The translations under genes were made by a program, and so were the position numbers. Below are positions 35,816-48,963 of a DNA stretch of 64,000 bases, piece by piece (the first letter of the stretch is position 1; each line of letters begins with the position of its first letter). The notes beneath the pieces were generated by a model, which was not told the DNA's origin, did not search any database, and saw only the letters and a list, made by a program, of their open reading frames with translations. The stretch is from Cryptomeria japonica (taxonomy: Eukaryota > Streptophyta > Pinopsida > Cupressales > Cupressaceae), in assembly GCF_030272615.1 (NCBI RefSeq), contig NC_081414.1, forward strand, positions 822,053,896 through 822,117,895. The letters run 5' to 3'.

Positions 35816-37931
35816 TGTAGGAAAACTAATCCTATACTAACCTATCCATTAACCTAGTATCAATTCCTTTTCCTATGCAACATTAGAGGTGTAAGTGGGT
35901 TGGGTTGTTGTCCACAAGGAAGAGCCACGATACCTTGGGTTCACACTTCTATTTATTGCATGTGATTGGAATTGAATGTTTGTGTGTAATGAACTAGGCT
36001 AAACAAGACTAAATTAAGAAAAAAATGACAAAATATTGTGAGTATAGAGGGCAAGTATAGATCTACAAAGAAGATACAGAGAAGAAACTAGATCTAAATC
36101 TGGAGCTCACTTTGTAGGATAGGTGCTTGATGCCCTAATTTGAAGGTTTCAAAGACTTCAAAAGATGATAAAAAATTCTATTAGGAAGCTCAGCACATCT
36201 ATCTCCCAAAAATTTGGCTCATTGTAACTTAGGATAGAGGCATTAGGCACCCCAATTTGAGTTTTTTGTCTATTCAAAATTTGGGAATGTGGGTCATTAT
36301 TTGCTTTGCTCATTTGTACATGTCTCATAGTGAGATTCAAACTTACATATACTTGATAACAATTGTATGCTCGAAAAGTATGGAAGCCTAGAAAAGAGAA
36401 ACAAACAACTCAAGAACACCAATGAAGCATTATGTTAGAGGATTGAAATCATAAAACAAGTTAGTGACATAAAACTCTAAGTATGTTTCATTGTCCTCTA
36501 TCTCCAAGGATCCTTCAGATTCATGGTGGCTCTTAGCTTGGAAGAGCACTTGATCTCTAGGATGACAACCTAAAGAGTGAGAGATATATGATTCTAAGCT
36601 CTAAATGTATGCAAATATGATCTTGGTGATATGCTATGGATATGAAACTAGATATGTTACCAAAATGAGAAGATTAGTGTGAGATTAAGCTAGCATGAGC
36701 ATGGTGTGAAGATGAGATTGATCTAGCATTTAAAAGAAACTAACATGATATACTAAAACATGATGAAATTTATGTTATAGTGCTATTAAATGATCTAAAT
36801 ACTTAAAGAAAGCAATTGAGCTCCTTGATAACCAGCACAAGAAAATCAACTACAACTTAGATGCAATAACTAAGATGGGATCCTTGATATGAGAAAATGA
36901 GCTCTATTTATAGAAGAATTGGTCAAATGGATGGCCAAGAATGAATAATCTTGACAAGGGCTAGGATTGAAAGTTATCAATCCATGTGAGATTTTCAACC
37001 CAATCTCACATTGATAAGTGTCACCATGAGATTGCTTGAGAGGAGAGGAAGGAAACATTATATGCTTGGGAAGACTTAACGGTTAACCCCATGTGGGAAA
37101 GCTTGTTGGATAAAGATTTAATCCAATGGTAAAAGATATTTTCCATTGGGAAAAAGCTTGTGCAAAGGAGGATGTGATGAAGAATTGAAGTCTTGGAAGA
37201 GAATTAAATGCTCTTTGGAGACTTTGAGGGTTGAGCTTGTGTAAAGGGAGAAACCATCAAGGATTTTGGAATAGCCTTTAATGGTTTGGAAGACTTTGGA
37301 GGCTAATTTGTAAGAGCCTTACCACTTTGGGGAACTCAAACAAGTTAACTTGTTGAAGACATAAAGTCTTTAATTCATTTAGAAGACTTTCTTCCAAATT
37401 TGGAGAAGCGACTTCCCCAAATTTAGAGATGTGACATGATTAGGAGAAATTAGGCTAGTTAAGTTTGATTTGAGATGTTCTAGAAGAATTCTTAGGATGC
37501 AAGTGAATTTTGTAGGAGGATGCAAGTGGGAGAAATAAGATTTTAATTAAAATAAAATGTTTTATTTCAACTAAAAATGGATGCAACTTGCATTTGTAGA
37601 AAATCACAAGTGGGAGGGGAATTTATAAATAAATATTGATTTATTTATATGCAAGAAGATGAATTTAATTAAATATATTTTAATTAAATGGTGGAGAGGG
37701 AATTTAATCAAATAAATAGAATTTATTCAATTAATGGAAGAAATGAGAATTAAACAAATACTGAATTTAATTAATGGAAGAAAGGGGAATTAATCAAATA
37801 TTGAATTTAATTAATGGTTAGATATAAGAAAAAGGGATATTAATCAAACCTTAGTTTAATTAATAGGTGGATAAATGATAATTAAATAAATTAAATTCAT
37901 TTAATTAAGTGTGGAGATTTAGGTGTCTACA
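35816..37931 (-). repeat. 3' LTR of gypsy element 1
   Basis: The high end is firm: minus-strand TGTAGACACC follows the purine tract AAAGAGGGGCAAAA (37932-37945). The low end is chosen at TGTAGG at 35816, giving TGTAG...CTACA ends; TGTAGG at about 36111 is an alternative. A minus-strand TATA box, CTATAAATAGAGC, covers 36902-36913. The U3 region, 37530-37910, is packed with short AT palindromes built on TTTAATTAAATAAAT. Confidence 0.75.
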
Positions 37932-38365
37932 TTTTGCCCCTCTTTGAAGTGAAGTGTGACCACATGTTGATTCAAAGAAAATCACTCTATATGTTGCCAA
38001 ATTTTCTAATTTTGTTGTCGTTACAAAAATTTCAATATGATGCCCTAGATATGAATACTAATACTGATATGATGTTGATATGATAATGATGCCCCCTCGA
38101 GAGAGAAATTGAGAAAAAAATGATGCTTGAGTCAATTTAATATTTAATTGATGTTGGATGATTTGAGATTTTTTGGATTTTTTTAGAATTTTTCAATTTC
38201 TTTGGATTTTTAAAAAAAAATTGATTTTTTTGGATTTTTTAAATTTTTGGATATTGATCTATCAATAAAAGTTATTTAAATTTGGTGGAAATATGATGCA
38301 AGCATAGTGCAAAAATTCTCCACACATCCATATAGGCAACACACCTCGCTTACATCACCATGGGT

Positions 38366-41300
38366 TATATAAGCCTCCAAGGGTCCATTTCTAGCTCATT
38401 TATGCACGCGGCATTTGAAGATTGGAGCCTAGAGAGAAAAACAAGAGAGAGAGCAAGATGGTGCCACCTCATCACTACCACCGATTCGAGCGAGTTCATG
38501 GATTTGAGAGGCCAACAATTTATGCACATGTGGTAAGTTGATTTCGAAACTCTCTTGTATGAATTTTATGCATTTTTAGCTAGATTTTTTAAGATTTTTA
38601 GCCGTTTTTAGCGCGAATCCATGCCCTAGGTTTTTGTACTTTCTTTAAGCACACATATTCATTTTTAAAGCACATTTGTATGTTTGTATGATGCATATGA
38701 TATTTATCATGGCACATATGAATTTCATTTAACACATATGATTTAGTGCATACAACAATTGTTGTAGTGCATATGAGACAGAGTTAGTTTTTTTATATTT
38801 TGTGAATTTTTTGAAGTTGGTAAATTTTATTTTTGGAAGGTAGATGATGTTTAGTACTGAGCTTAATGATTGATTTGTCATGATTTCATCCAATTTTGTC
38901 AAAAATGTGGATTGGTGGTAGTAATAGGACTTGGTGAGATGTCGAATTGATGTGTTGATTGAGAGAGTGTAGGATCGAAATTCTAGTGTGACTAGTGTCA
39001 CAGATAGGATACTTGATTTTGATATGAGACAATTGATTGTGATATGGATCACTAGATTTGATATGTGTCATGTGATTTGATATGGGTCATGTGATTTGAT
39101 ATGGGTCATGTGATTTCAATATGAGTCATTGATGTTGATACATGGGTCACTTGAGTCGATATGAGTCACTTGAGTCAATATGAGCCAATGGATTCGATAG
39201 GAGATAACTTTGTTTTCGATATGGGATAACTTTTATTTTGATGTGGGGTGACTTCATCACTGATATGGGATAACTGATTTGATAGGATAGGCTAAGATTA
39301 ACCTACCTAGATTTCATAATGTGACTTGTGTCACTGATAGGAGAGGTATGTTTGATTACTGATATGATAGGCTAAGATGAACCCACTTGATTAATAAGAG
39401 TTTATGATTGAAACTCCTGAATGATAGAGTGACTAAGGTCACTGATAGGGGCTCAATGAGATTGATTAATATCTCATGCTTAGCAGATAAAAGATTGTTT
39501 GATTGACTCATGCTGATTGATCCATTTGATAGATAGAACTGATATGGTGTGGATATTGTGATGTAGGCTACATTAGGTGTGTTGATGCTTCGAGAGTGAT
39601 ACCTGAAGACTTTGGCTATGTAGGGAATGCTAACTAATGGGGACATATTAGTTATTACTACATGCGGTTTGTCACACATCCTATTCATGCCTTCCTACCG
39701 GAAGAGCATGACTTTGTTGACTGCATCAATGGAGAGATGGCATATCGAGCATAACACCTTCCATCAACCAACTGGAGAGATCACAGTGACACCCAAGGAT
39801 GTGTACAGGATACTATGAATCTCGATCACCAGAGAGCTAGTATAGTAAGATGTGGAGGAGCAAGGTGGGATTGATGCATTATGAGAGGTGTTTGTTGATC
39901 TGCATCTCGGTGGTTATTTAGTTGTGTGGTAGGACATCGTGGACCAATATGCCCCACTTTTGTCTATATTAGCAGGTTTGATTGGTGGCTTCTTTTGTCC
40001 AGATAGGAGATCGCATGGGTTCTCAGTTGGATGGGGGTGGATACTTTGATAGATGGTAAGACAATAAACATGATATGCATGGGTGATCTTCTTGTTGGCC
40101 CATTTATACCATGAGATACACTAGGTTGTATATGATGAGGGTGTGAGCTTAGTAGCAGGGGTCACACTTGTAGATTTGGGCCTGGGAGCACATAGTAGTG
40201 TCTCGCCTAGTAGTAGATAGATCATGACCAGGAAAGCTACCCCATTTATTCATGTATCTACAGACAGCTTCCCAGCCCATGCTCGAGAAGTTATAGTACT
40301 GGAGACAAGTCCTAGATGACATAGACTCAGTAGTCTATCGACCCTACAGAAATTGCAAGGCCTAGGAAGAGGATGCAACAAAGATCCTTGTCCTATTTTA
40401 GAGTCTATACTTGATAGGGAGGACCCCTATATTGTTGAGAGATTCATCTTGCCTCGTGTACTCTGATAGTTTGGCCATTCCTAGGCGATCTCATAGGGGA
40501 TGTCCATCTATGCCTAAGTATAGAAGGAGAGGGAAGATTGGTGTCCCCCTTTGGAATTTGATACAACAAGGGATGAGTTTTAGGCTCTTTCTCATGTATG
40601 GTGGGATATGTGACCAAGGGTGGCGAATCTAGGCATGATAGCTCAGTATGCCTAGAATTTGGCAGAGCATCCTTTTCCACGATTGACACGACTGAGGGAG
40701 CCAATGAAACTTTTGGAGGAGGGTGATGATGATGATGACAAGGGAGGGCCTAGAGGATGGAGGGGTGAGAGGCAAGGTTGGGTTAGAAGATGAGGCAGGA
40801 GAGATGGAGGGATAGGAAGAGTGAGAGGATAGATTGGTCGAGGAGGGGATGGAGGAGGTGGGGATGGTAGACGTGGTGGAGATGCAGGACGAGGGGTGAG
40901 AGGGAGAGGGGGTGGGTGGAGATGGCTAGGGAGGGCAATTTTAGCTAGGGGCCACAATAGGAGGAGGAGGTAGGGGCGATTAGGGTTCAGAGTCTGAGGA
41001 GACTAATGAGGAGGATAGATCTTTTGAGGCGACCAAGTCAAAGGAGGAGGGTGAGGAAGTTATGGGTGGGATGGGAGGGGTTGAATATGATGAGGAGGAG
41101 GAGGCAGAGGATCAACAACCCTTGGTTAGGTGGAGGAGGATATACATTCTACCCCTAGCCACTCCTATATAAGTCAGTGCAGCATAGGTGCCACTAGTGT
41201 AGAATCCCCAACCATCTCAACCACCAATGGTACACATTACATTGCCTCCGCATCAGCAGCAGGTGCAGACAACTTCCCTTCAGTCTATCGTGTAGGGATT

Positions 41301-41770
41301 ACAGGCATATTTGGTTTAGTCACAGGGACAAATAGCTTAGCTTGAGGGTATACAAGGTCTGTTGATGCATGCATGGACACAGATTGCCCAATTGTAGGGG
41401 CAGGTTGCCCAGTTAAAGGGATAGGTCACTCAGTTGATAGCTAAGCATGATACAAAGATAGAGCAATGGGGTCGTGCAGAGTAGCTTGCACAAACAATCC
41501 AGTAGATTTTTACCTAGGGTTTGACCAGTGATACTATTAGAGATCTTATGCATCAATTCAAGAGGGTTGAGCATTACAGGAGCTTGTATCATTAGGTTGT
41601 GCTGCTAGAGCAACGAGTGCCATTTTTTCTACCTAGCTCACAATGTGGGGGCTCTCAGAGATATGACGGCAGCCAGGGAATCACGGGGCCTAGGAGAGAT
41701 CCTAGAGACAGTGGTACAGGTGTAGGTGGAGGTGGTCCAAGTGCTTGATAGACAAATTCAAGTGACAACC
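38366..41770 (+). pseudogene. Antisense PMD-domain gene of gypsy element 1, decayed
   Basis: A TATA box, TATATAAG, lies at 38366-38373, then ATG at 38458. A 25-codon His/Arg/Pro-rich exon (38458-38532) ends at a perfect donor, GTG/GTAAGT. After about 1 kb of repeat-filled intron, a PMD-like stretch occurs at about 39640-39818 (MERWHIEHNTFH, GEITVTPKDVYRIL). It matches the same positions of the copy at 54800 (QFHSEHNTFHL, GELTITPEDVYKIL). A stop follows at once and the rest is in broken frames. A Gly/Arg/Glu-rich tail lies at about 40730-41120. PMD proteins such as MAIN and MAIL1 are plant nuclear proteins, and PMD relatives are known from plant transposable elements. It is transcribed opposite to pol. 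Confidence 0.65.
39010..39290 (+). repeat. Tandem repeat in the antisense-gene intron
   Basis: About 20-base units of the form GATATGGGTCATGTGATTT, at least ten in variant form, with drift to GATATGAGTCACTTGAGTC. It lies inside the intron of the PMD gene and explains part of that intron's greater length compared with element 2. Confidence 0.8.
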
Positions 41771-43965
41771 ACTCTTAGATTTCCCTCTTATGATGTATTT
41801 TTTCTCACATGGATGAGATGATGTATACTATGATATTCTTTTGATCATTTGATATGATGTACTCATTGATGTATGTTTGAGCCTTTTTGATATGAGGTAT
41901 ATGATTGATCTTGGATAGTGATTATTCCGAGCTTTTGTTGATGCACATTTATTGTTTGATATGATATTCAAGGACATTTGGACATTATTCTTTCCATTGA
42001 TTTATTTTGACATGTATCAGTACTTTTTCTTTGGATCGACATGGGTCACACATGCATGATGATATGATATTGCTATGCTTATAAATGATATGGATCCATT
42101 TGCTTTGATGATCTAGATGATTTGATATGTAGATCTACATGATTTTATTTTGATGATGCTATTTATGTGATATGTGTGATGATGTAAATTATGATGTTGT
42201 GATCTAGTTATTTTGAAGGTGATATGCCTATGTGATGATGTTTACTTCTATGCAAATGATTTTGATATGCAAACAAGTTGATGATATGGATTCTATATGT
42301 GATGAATGTATGTTGTATTATGCTTCTGTGATGCAATGTCCTCTTATGTGATATGACTATAATGCACATGTGATATTGATATGAAAAATACCCCTAATGT
42401 GCTCCTTAATGTTTTTTATGATGAGATTATAAATGCTTGTGTTAAATTTACCTGTGGTAATGATATGATGTGATCAATGATACTAATGAAATGATTTAAA
42501 TGATATGCAGTTTGAATGCTTAATGATAGGAAATGTAATGATATGATACTAAATGGTATAAAATGATACTAAAATGATAATATATGATATGTTAATTTTT
42601 TTAATGAAATGATATGAAATGGAATGATATTTAAATGATAAGAATTTATTAATGATACTAAATGAAATGATACTAAATGATAATTATTTTATATGATAAC
42701 TAAATGCACTTGCTAAATGAATGAAATGATGATGCAACTAAATGCATTTTAAAAATAATAACAAGATGATAATGCAACTAAATGCACTTTTTAAATGATA
42801 ATGATAATGCAACTAAATTCATTTGTAAATGATATGAAATGAGATGTATCTTGAAAATGAGATGCAAAATTAACAAGATAATGCAATGAGATGTATTTTT
42901 AAAATGAGATGAAAAATGATACTAATGCAACTTTTAAATGATATTAACCAACCAATGATATTTAGATAAGTGGATATGATTAATTAATGCAACTAAATGC
43001 AAGCGAATATGATATGCAATGATCTCTTGTTGCTGATATAATCATCATTGTGATCAAATTTTATAGTGCTTCCCTTTTTATCATCATTGAGCCTTTGATA
43101 TGTTGAAAGTTGATACAAGCACCATGGTATAATTGAACCATAATGACCTCAGTATAACTTACACGGATTTTGATATTGCTAGATGGCACAAGTGTTGAGG
43201 TATAATTGAACAAAGATGACCTGAGTGTTGCTTGCGTAAAAAAGACAAAAGTTAACCTATGTCCTATGCAAATTGGTAAAGTCCTCAGAGATATGCTACC
43301 TGATCATGTTGTAAGACAAATTTGCATAGAGATAGGGTTCCACTAAAAAACAATAGACAAAGAAAAATTAGACTCCCTCCTTGCGTCTCTAGTTTCAAGA
43401 GATCATTGAGTCTCTTAGGAGATATGATATCAAAAATAAAAAACAACCATAGGTGAACATGCACGCTATCCTATATATCATGTCAAATAAAACATCTTGC
43501 AGGTATGTTTAGTTTGCTCAGTTCTTCATTTTGATGTCTACCATCGATTGTTACAATCTTTGTTTTCATTCAAGCATCTATGTTTGTGTTGTTCTGTTTG
43601 AACCCAAAAGGCGAGATGCCCCCAGTTAAGATCAAGATTCTATCCCCAGCTATGGAAAATTATTTTGATATGGATATATACACTGATCACCAAGCCATGG
43701 TGAGATATGATGCAGATAACTATTTGGATAACCAAGGACAGTGACTACGCTAAGTGTGTCCAAGATTGTGTTGTGTTTAGAGGTTTTGTGATGGTCATTG
43801 GCTTATCTTGGATGGATGCTAAAGATATGATATATGTACCTATATATGGAAGAGCCAATCTATCACAAATAGTGCATGTTGTCAGGTTTTCACTACTTGC
43901 TTTAATTGCACTTTTTAATTTTTATTATTTTTTTGTATTTTTCCCTTATTCGTGCATTGGATAAC
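41771..43965. repeat. ATGAT-rich low-complexity spacer of gypsy element 1
   Basis: Between the PMD gene and integrase. From 41800 to 43000 it is dominated by GATATGATG, AAATGATA and TGCAACTAAATG words in imperfect tandem. Element 2 has a shorter equivalent at 57300-57780. No gene is supported; the frame at 43707-43964 has no motif. Confidence 0.65.
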
Positions 43966-45016
43966 TCATGTATAGAAATTTTTGAGGTAAAATTTGTTGA
44001 TAGGTTCATCAAGCAGGTCCCCTTCTAATGTAGACAACTGATATGCCCCTGATCCATAGGTTGATATGATGACAAAAGGACCTAGCCAATTTGGTTCAAG
44101 CTTGCCCTTCTTTTCCCGATCTTGTTGATTGTGGGGATTTTCCTTTAGTACCAAGTCACCGATATGAAATTATATTGGCTTTAATTTGTGATTATAGCTC
44201 CAACACATGAGTTGCTGATATGCTTTGAGGTGATCAAAAGAACATTGTTTGTGCTGATCCAACAACTATAACTCTTGCAATCTGTTTACCCAATATTCCT
44301 CATCTGGAATGAGTCCCTTTAGTGATACTCTGAGTGATGGATTCTCAACCTCAATAGGTAGAATAGCCTCTGATCCATATACAAGTGAGTATGGTGTTTC
44401 TCCTGTAGGTGTGCAAATGCTAGTTCTGTAGGCCCATAATGTTGGGTTGAGTTGGACATGCCAATCACGACCAACCTCATTAACTATTTTCTTAAGGATT
44501 TTAAGGATGGTTTTGTTTGAGGCCTCTATTGGGCCATTCCTTTGTGGATAGTAAGGTGTGGGGAAATGATTTTGGATATGGAATCATTCACATTGTTCTC
44601 ACACATCTTAATTTTTTAAGGGTATTCCATTATTAGTGATAATGGAACTAGGAATGTCACACCGACAAATGAGATAATTCAGGATAAAAGAGGATATTTG
44701 TTTGCCACTAACAGAAGTCAATGGGACATCCTCTATAAATATTGTAAAATAATCAGTGGATGTGATGATAAACTTATGTCCATTTGATGAGGAAGGATAA
44801 ATCTTGCCCACTAGGTCGAGTCCCCATTGATAGAATAGCCATGATGTAGTGAATGGTTGTAGCTCTTGTGCTAGTCCATGCATAATATTGCCATGAATTT
44901 GTCATTTTGGACATTTTCTGGTAAAGTGGTATGATTCCTTTTCTATAGTCACCCAATAATATCCCATCCTTACAAATTTCTTGGTGAGAGTAGGACCACT
45001 TGAATGTGTGCCACAA
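43966..45016 (-). pseudogene. gypsy integrase, element 1
   Basis: Core motifs are WGLDLVGKIYP (first catalytic Asp kept), IITNNG, where the family has Asp-Asn-Gly so the second catalytic residue is Asn, and PIEASNK with the Glu kept near 44530. The C-terminal piece at 44154-43966 (KLEPNWLGPFVI, GAYQLSTLEGD, FYLKNFY) is the end typical of Tat polyproteins. Several stops and shifts break the domain, and the N-terminal zinc finger near 44950 is degraded. Confidence 0.85.
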
Positions 45017-45334
45017 ATACCTTCGTGGAGTTCTTTCAAGGTAGTTTCAAATTCGTTACAATCAAGAAATCGAAGAAGGGTAGAGGATTACCATCGATAC
45101 CTCATTGGTAAAGGCTATCAGCAGTTAGGATGTAGCAGGCTACTTGACGAATAAAGTTGTGTTTCTAGTTTAGGGATAGATCTAGTGGAAGGATATTGTC
45201 TTTTAGGTAGGCATAAATCTTTCCATAGAGGGGTGAGTCAGAACCTACAATGTGGCATATGACTTGGGATTTAGAATTGTCTTAGGTAGGGGAAAATAAT
45301 TGTTCCACCAGGAATTCATAACGATCCTGTTTCT

Positions 45335-45722
45335 CTAGTATTTGTAGGAGTGTGGCGATGGTTGCCATGGCATCTGTAGCTTTGTTGTCCAACCTTGGAA
45401 TCTACTCAAATTTGATGTCCACAAATTACTTCTTGAATTCATCCACCATGCTCTTGTAGGGAATCAACTTGTCATCCTTTGTTTGATAGTCATTGTTAAC
45501 CTAACTAATGACTAATTGGGAGTCTCCAAACACTTTCAACTATGTGATCTTCCACTCTACAACCATTTTGATACCCATTACTAGAGCTTCGTACTCAGCT
45601 ATGTGCAAGGAAACATCAATCTGTAAGATCTTGGAATACCATGTCCTTCTTCAGTGATGAATACGATGCTGACACCTGATCGATGTTGTGTGTATGATCG
45701 GTCAAAGTATAAGATCCATGGT
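45335..45722 (-). pseudogene. Second (Tat-type) RNase H, element 1
   Basis: Similar to the better preserved copy at 60242-60598. It has an LYFDRSYTQH opening (Gly of the usual FDG changed to Arg), RSYRLMFPCT, a YEALVMGIK-type helix, and an IPRLDNKATDAMATIA end. Stops, including TAG right after FPCT, disrupt it. A second RNase H of this kind between RNase H and integrase is diagnostic for the Tat lineage. Confidence 0.75.
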
Positions 45723-45845
45723 TTTGTTGATACTATAAGAATATGTGTATGGAAATACAACATGAATTGGATGGTTGTCTTGTAATGGTGCTTCTGCTAG
45801 CTAATATGTGATAGCTTGACCTTTGATAGCCTTTTTGTCTATCTA

Positions 45846-46290
45846 CTAGATGTCAAACTCACTTAGAATCATCACCCATTTAGCTAGCCTTCCTATAAGA
45901 GTGGGTTTTTTGAGTAGATACTTTAATGGGTCAATATTTACTACAAGCTTGATTGTGTGAGCCAACATATAGTGTTGAAACTTTTGAGAAGAGAACACTA
46001 CAACCAAACAAGTGTTTTCAATAAATATGTAGTTGAGCTCATAACCATTTAATTTCTTGTTGATGTTGTATATTGCTCTTTCCTTACCCGTTGAATACTC
46101 TTGTACTAACAATGCTCCTAGTGATACCTCTATAGCTAATGTAAAGGATGAGAGTTTTTTTGGCTATTGGTGGCACCAAGATAGGTGGATTTATCAAATA
46201 TTACTTGAGTTGGTGTAATGATTATGCAAATCAATCTTCCCATCTAAAAGGGACATTCTTGTGGAGTAGATGATTGAAAGGAAGAGAACT
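45846..46290 (-). pseudogene. gypsy RNase H domain, element 1
   Basis: The frame 46112-45846 shows GKERAIYNINKKLNGYE, VVVFSSQKFQHYMLAHT, IDPLKYLLKKP and GRLAKWVMILSEFDI, the standard layout of the RNase H that follows gypsy reverse transcriptase. The upstream part to about 46290 is in broken frames. Confidence 0.85.
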
Positions 46291-47260
46291 TGTCAGCTAT
46301 TTGAGTAATGAATCTTCTTATGGATTATAGCCATCCATATAGAGATCTTAACTGACTGATATTTCTAGGAGGTGGCATCTCCATGATTGCTTGTACCTTT
46401 GCAGGGTCGACCTCGATTTCTTTTTCTAAAACTATGTATCCCAAGAGTTTGTCAGATGTTACATCAAAACCACACTTTTTAGACATTGAATTGTTCTACC
46501 CTCTAAAAGATTTTGTCTAAAATTTCTAGATGTCCTTCTCTTGTATATAATTTGGCCAATAGGTCATCTACATAGTCTTCCATGAATGTGTGTATCATGT
46601 CATGAAATATTGTTGTCATTGCCCATTGATAGGTTTCTCCTGCATTCTTCAAGCCGAAAGACATAACATTCCAGCAGTAAGTACCCCATGGACAGGTAAA
46701 TGATTTTTTATCTTGGTCTCTTGGTGCTATTTTGATTTGATTATATCCCGAGAAACCATCCATAAGTGATAACATATAATGTCCTATTGCTAGATCTATA
46801 ATTGTGTCAATGATGGGTAAAGGAAAGTCATCCTTCAGACAAACCTTGTTGAGATCTCTAAAAGCTATACAAATTATGATTCTCTTATCTAGTTTGGATA
46901 TAGGTGCAATGTTAGAGATCCATTTTGCATAATCTATGGGTCAGATGAATCCTACATCAAGTAGCTTCTTTAGTTCTTCTTTAACCAATATTGCGACATG
47001 CGGGTTCATTTTTCTCAGTTTTTACTTGACTGGCTTAGCTCTTGGAGCTATAGATAAATGGTGCATGATCAAATTAGGATATGCCCCTGGCATATTTGCA
47101 TAGGACCAAGAAAAATTGATTTTCTTTTCTTTGAAGAAATTGGTGAGGTCAGGTCACTCTTGTTCTATTAATGACTCTGCCAAGTGTATGGTCTTTGTTG
47201 GTGCTTTAGTGTCGATGTTGATTGATTGAGTTGGTTCAATAAAAATGGGTGATCTCTCCT
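46291..47260 (-). pseudogene. gypsy reverse transcriptase, element 1
   Basis: The best piece, 46775-46503, has SLMDGFSGYNQI, MSFGLKNAGETYQ and the catalytic YVDDLL. The N-terminal part extends upstream in broken frames with NFSWSYANMPG near 47120 and an LNKVCLKDDFPLP phrase near 46830. Stops lie immediately after and before the central piece. Confidence 0.88.
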
Positions 47261-48689
47261 AATAATGTTTAGGAAGAGTGTCAAGTCTCGCGTCCTTTGG
47301 CACCTCAGCAAGGTTTTCACCATTGTATACATCCTTTGTTTTTACTTTTTTATGATCTAATACTACCATTAAATGGTTTTCACCATTAGATTGATATTTT
47401 ATTTTATTCATTTTACAACTAAGAGACTTGGCACTCTCCTGATTAAGAACTTCATTATGAGATTTGTTGTTGGAACATGTTTTTGGGTTTACTAAACAAA
47501 GGTAACCAACAATGGCTTCATCAACTTGAAAGATAGGGATATTGATTGTCTTTGTTTGCTCCCATTCAATGAGTTTAGGATATATTAATGATAAGGGATT
47601 GTCTGGCTAGTTAAGATCTATAGAAATGATGATTATGATGGATATTTTGTCAAAGTTGGCAGTAGTGAAGTCAAGGTCTATGATGGTACCCTCTTTAGAA
47701 TCCATTTCACTCTGAACCTGATCGTCCCCAGTAGAGTCATCAATATGTCATGATCCAAATTCAAAAGGTCTAGCTCCTAAACCTTGTCCCTCATGGGGTA
47801 TTGGTGAATAAATTTGGATGATAAGGATCTCTTTCTCATCACAGGATATTTCATTGAAGGAATCCCATTCCCACTCATGTGAGTTGGTCTCAGAACTAGT
47901 CTGTAGCTTGTGGATCTATTCATATAAATTATGAGTGGCCTCCTCCCTTTTAATAGAAAGTTCTTCTTGTTGGCATTCATATTCTTCTTCCTATTTCTTG
48001 TGGGCTACTTCTGCTACTGCTTGTTGTTGTATTAATTCTTGTGATGATTGTCATAGTTGTGCTGATATTTGGTTTAATTGTTGACGTTGTTGTTGATCTT
48101 GTGGTTGATTGTGTATTCCATAGCCTAGGCCTGATTTTTCCTTGGCTTGCTGTGAATGAGGTTGAATTGGTTTTGTGATACCTTCTTGATGCTTGCCAAT
48201 AGGACCCTTTCCTTTGTATCCCTTTCATTGCATGATTATAAATCTATTGCTATATTGTTTTGTTGGGATTGTGATATCAACAACTGCTGCTCTGATTTCC
48301 TCTTCATATTTCTATCACCAATTAAGGACATCCTTGTCTTATGTTTCATTTGCTAGTTTTCTTGCTTGGATGAATGAACCATCAAATATTTTTATGGGTT
48401 GTGAAAATTTTTGTTTTAATGTTGATGGTTGTCCATGAGACCTTGGTGATATGGGTAACTGTGACAGACATAGGGATCTTCAAAAGAGTATTCTCCCATG
48501 CCTTTGTCTTTCAACTATATTTTCTTTTCAACATTTATGGATAAAGACTTGAGTTGATCTAGATTGCTTGATGATGTGGAAGCAAGAGCTTCCATGTTAT
48601 GTGGTACTAAGACATTCTAAGCTGCTTTGAGATTGGTACAATATTGGGTAAGAGTTCAAAGTTGGGTCCCAATCCCGCGGAAGTCTGTG
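47261..48689 (-). pseudogene. gag/protease region of gypsy element 1, heavily decayed
   Basis: Position in the element implies gag and protease, but no zinc knuckle or protease active site is preserved that I can read. Small minus frames (47777-47980, 47977-48228) are Gln/Thr/Ser-rich. The matching part of element 2 (62131-62880) is an acidic linker before reverse transcriptase. Confidence 0.45.
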
Positions 48690-48963
48690 GGTTGGCAAAA
48701 TTACTAACTAGAAATAGATGCCCGATTTTTACAAATTGGGTGCCTATTTCACTTTGGACGCTTGAGTCGTGAATAAAATGAGCACACATTTTCAAAAACA
48801 TGTGCCCATTTTGGTTTGGACACCCGAAGAAAAATGGGCACCCGATTTGTAATGCCCGAGCCGTGAATAGAATAGGCGCATGTTTTCAGAAACATATGCC
48901 CATTTTGGTTTGGGCACCCGAAGTAAAACAAGCACCCGATTTATTTTTTACAAATTGGGTGCC
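48690..48963. repeat. Tandem repeat with GCACCCGATTTGT units
   Basis: Two and a half copies of a unit of roughly 100-120 bases: ATGCCCATTTTGGTTTGG, ACACCCGAAG, ATGGGCACCCGATTTGT and CGTGAATA recur. Inverted copies (ACAAATTGGGTGCC against GGCACCCGATTTGT) allow hairpins. Tandem repeats inside internal regions are common in Tat elements. Confidence 0.75.

Larger units (their letters stand above)
35816..48963 (-). mobile_element. Tat-type Ty3/gypsy element 1 (3' part), with antisense PMD gene
   Basis: On the minus strand, from high to low coordinates: tandem repeat, gag/protease region, reverse transcriptase, RNase H, a second RNase H, integrase, then a plus-strand PMD gene, polypurine tract and 3' LTR. 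The second RNase H after pol RNase H and the antisense frame near the 3' LTR are hallmarks of the Tat lineage. The 5' part is missing because a copia element interrupts it at 48964; the remainder should lie beyond the window. All pol frames are broken. Confidence 0.85.

Noticed and set aside
38729..39071. Overlapping minus-strand frames at 38729-39071 and 39356-39688
   Set aside because: They lie in the repeat-filled intron of the PMD gene and are complements of GATATGGGTCA-type repeats.
40652..40957. Pro/Ser-rich minus-strand frame
   Set aside because: Complement of the Gly/Arg/Glu-rich tail of the antisense PMD gene; composition artefact.
42300..42970. Possible gene in the ATGATA-rich region
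   Set aside because: Only simple repeat words; no frame longer than chance.
48690..48963. Repeats with inverted parts that might suggest a CRISPR-like array
   Set aside because: Units are adjacent, degenerate and lie inside a plant retrotransposon; there are no uniform spacers and no cas genes.
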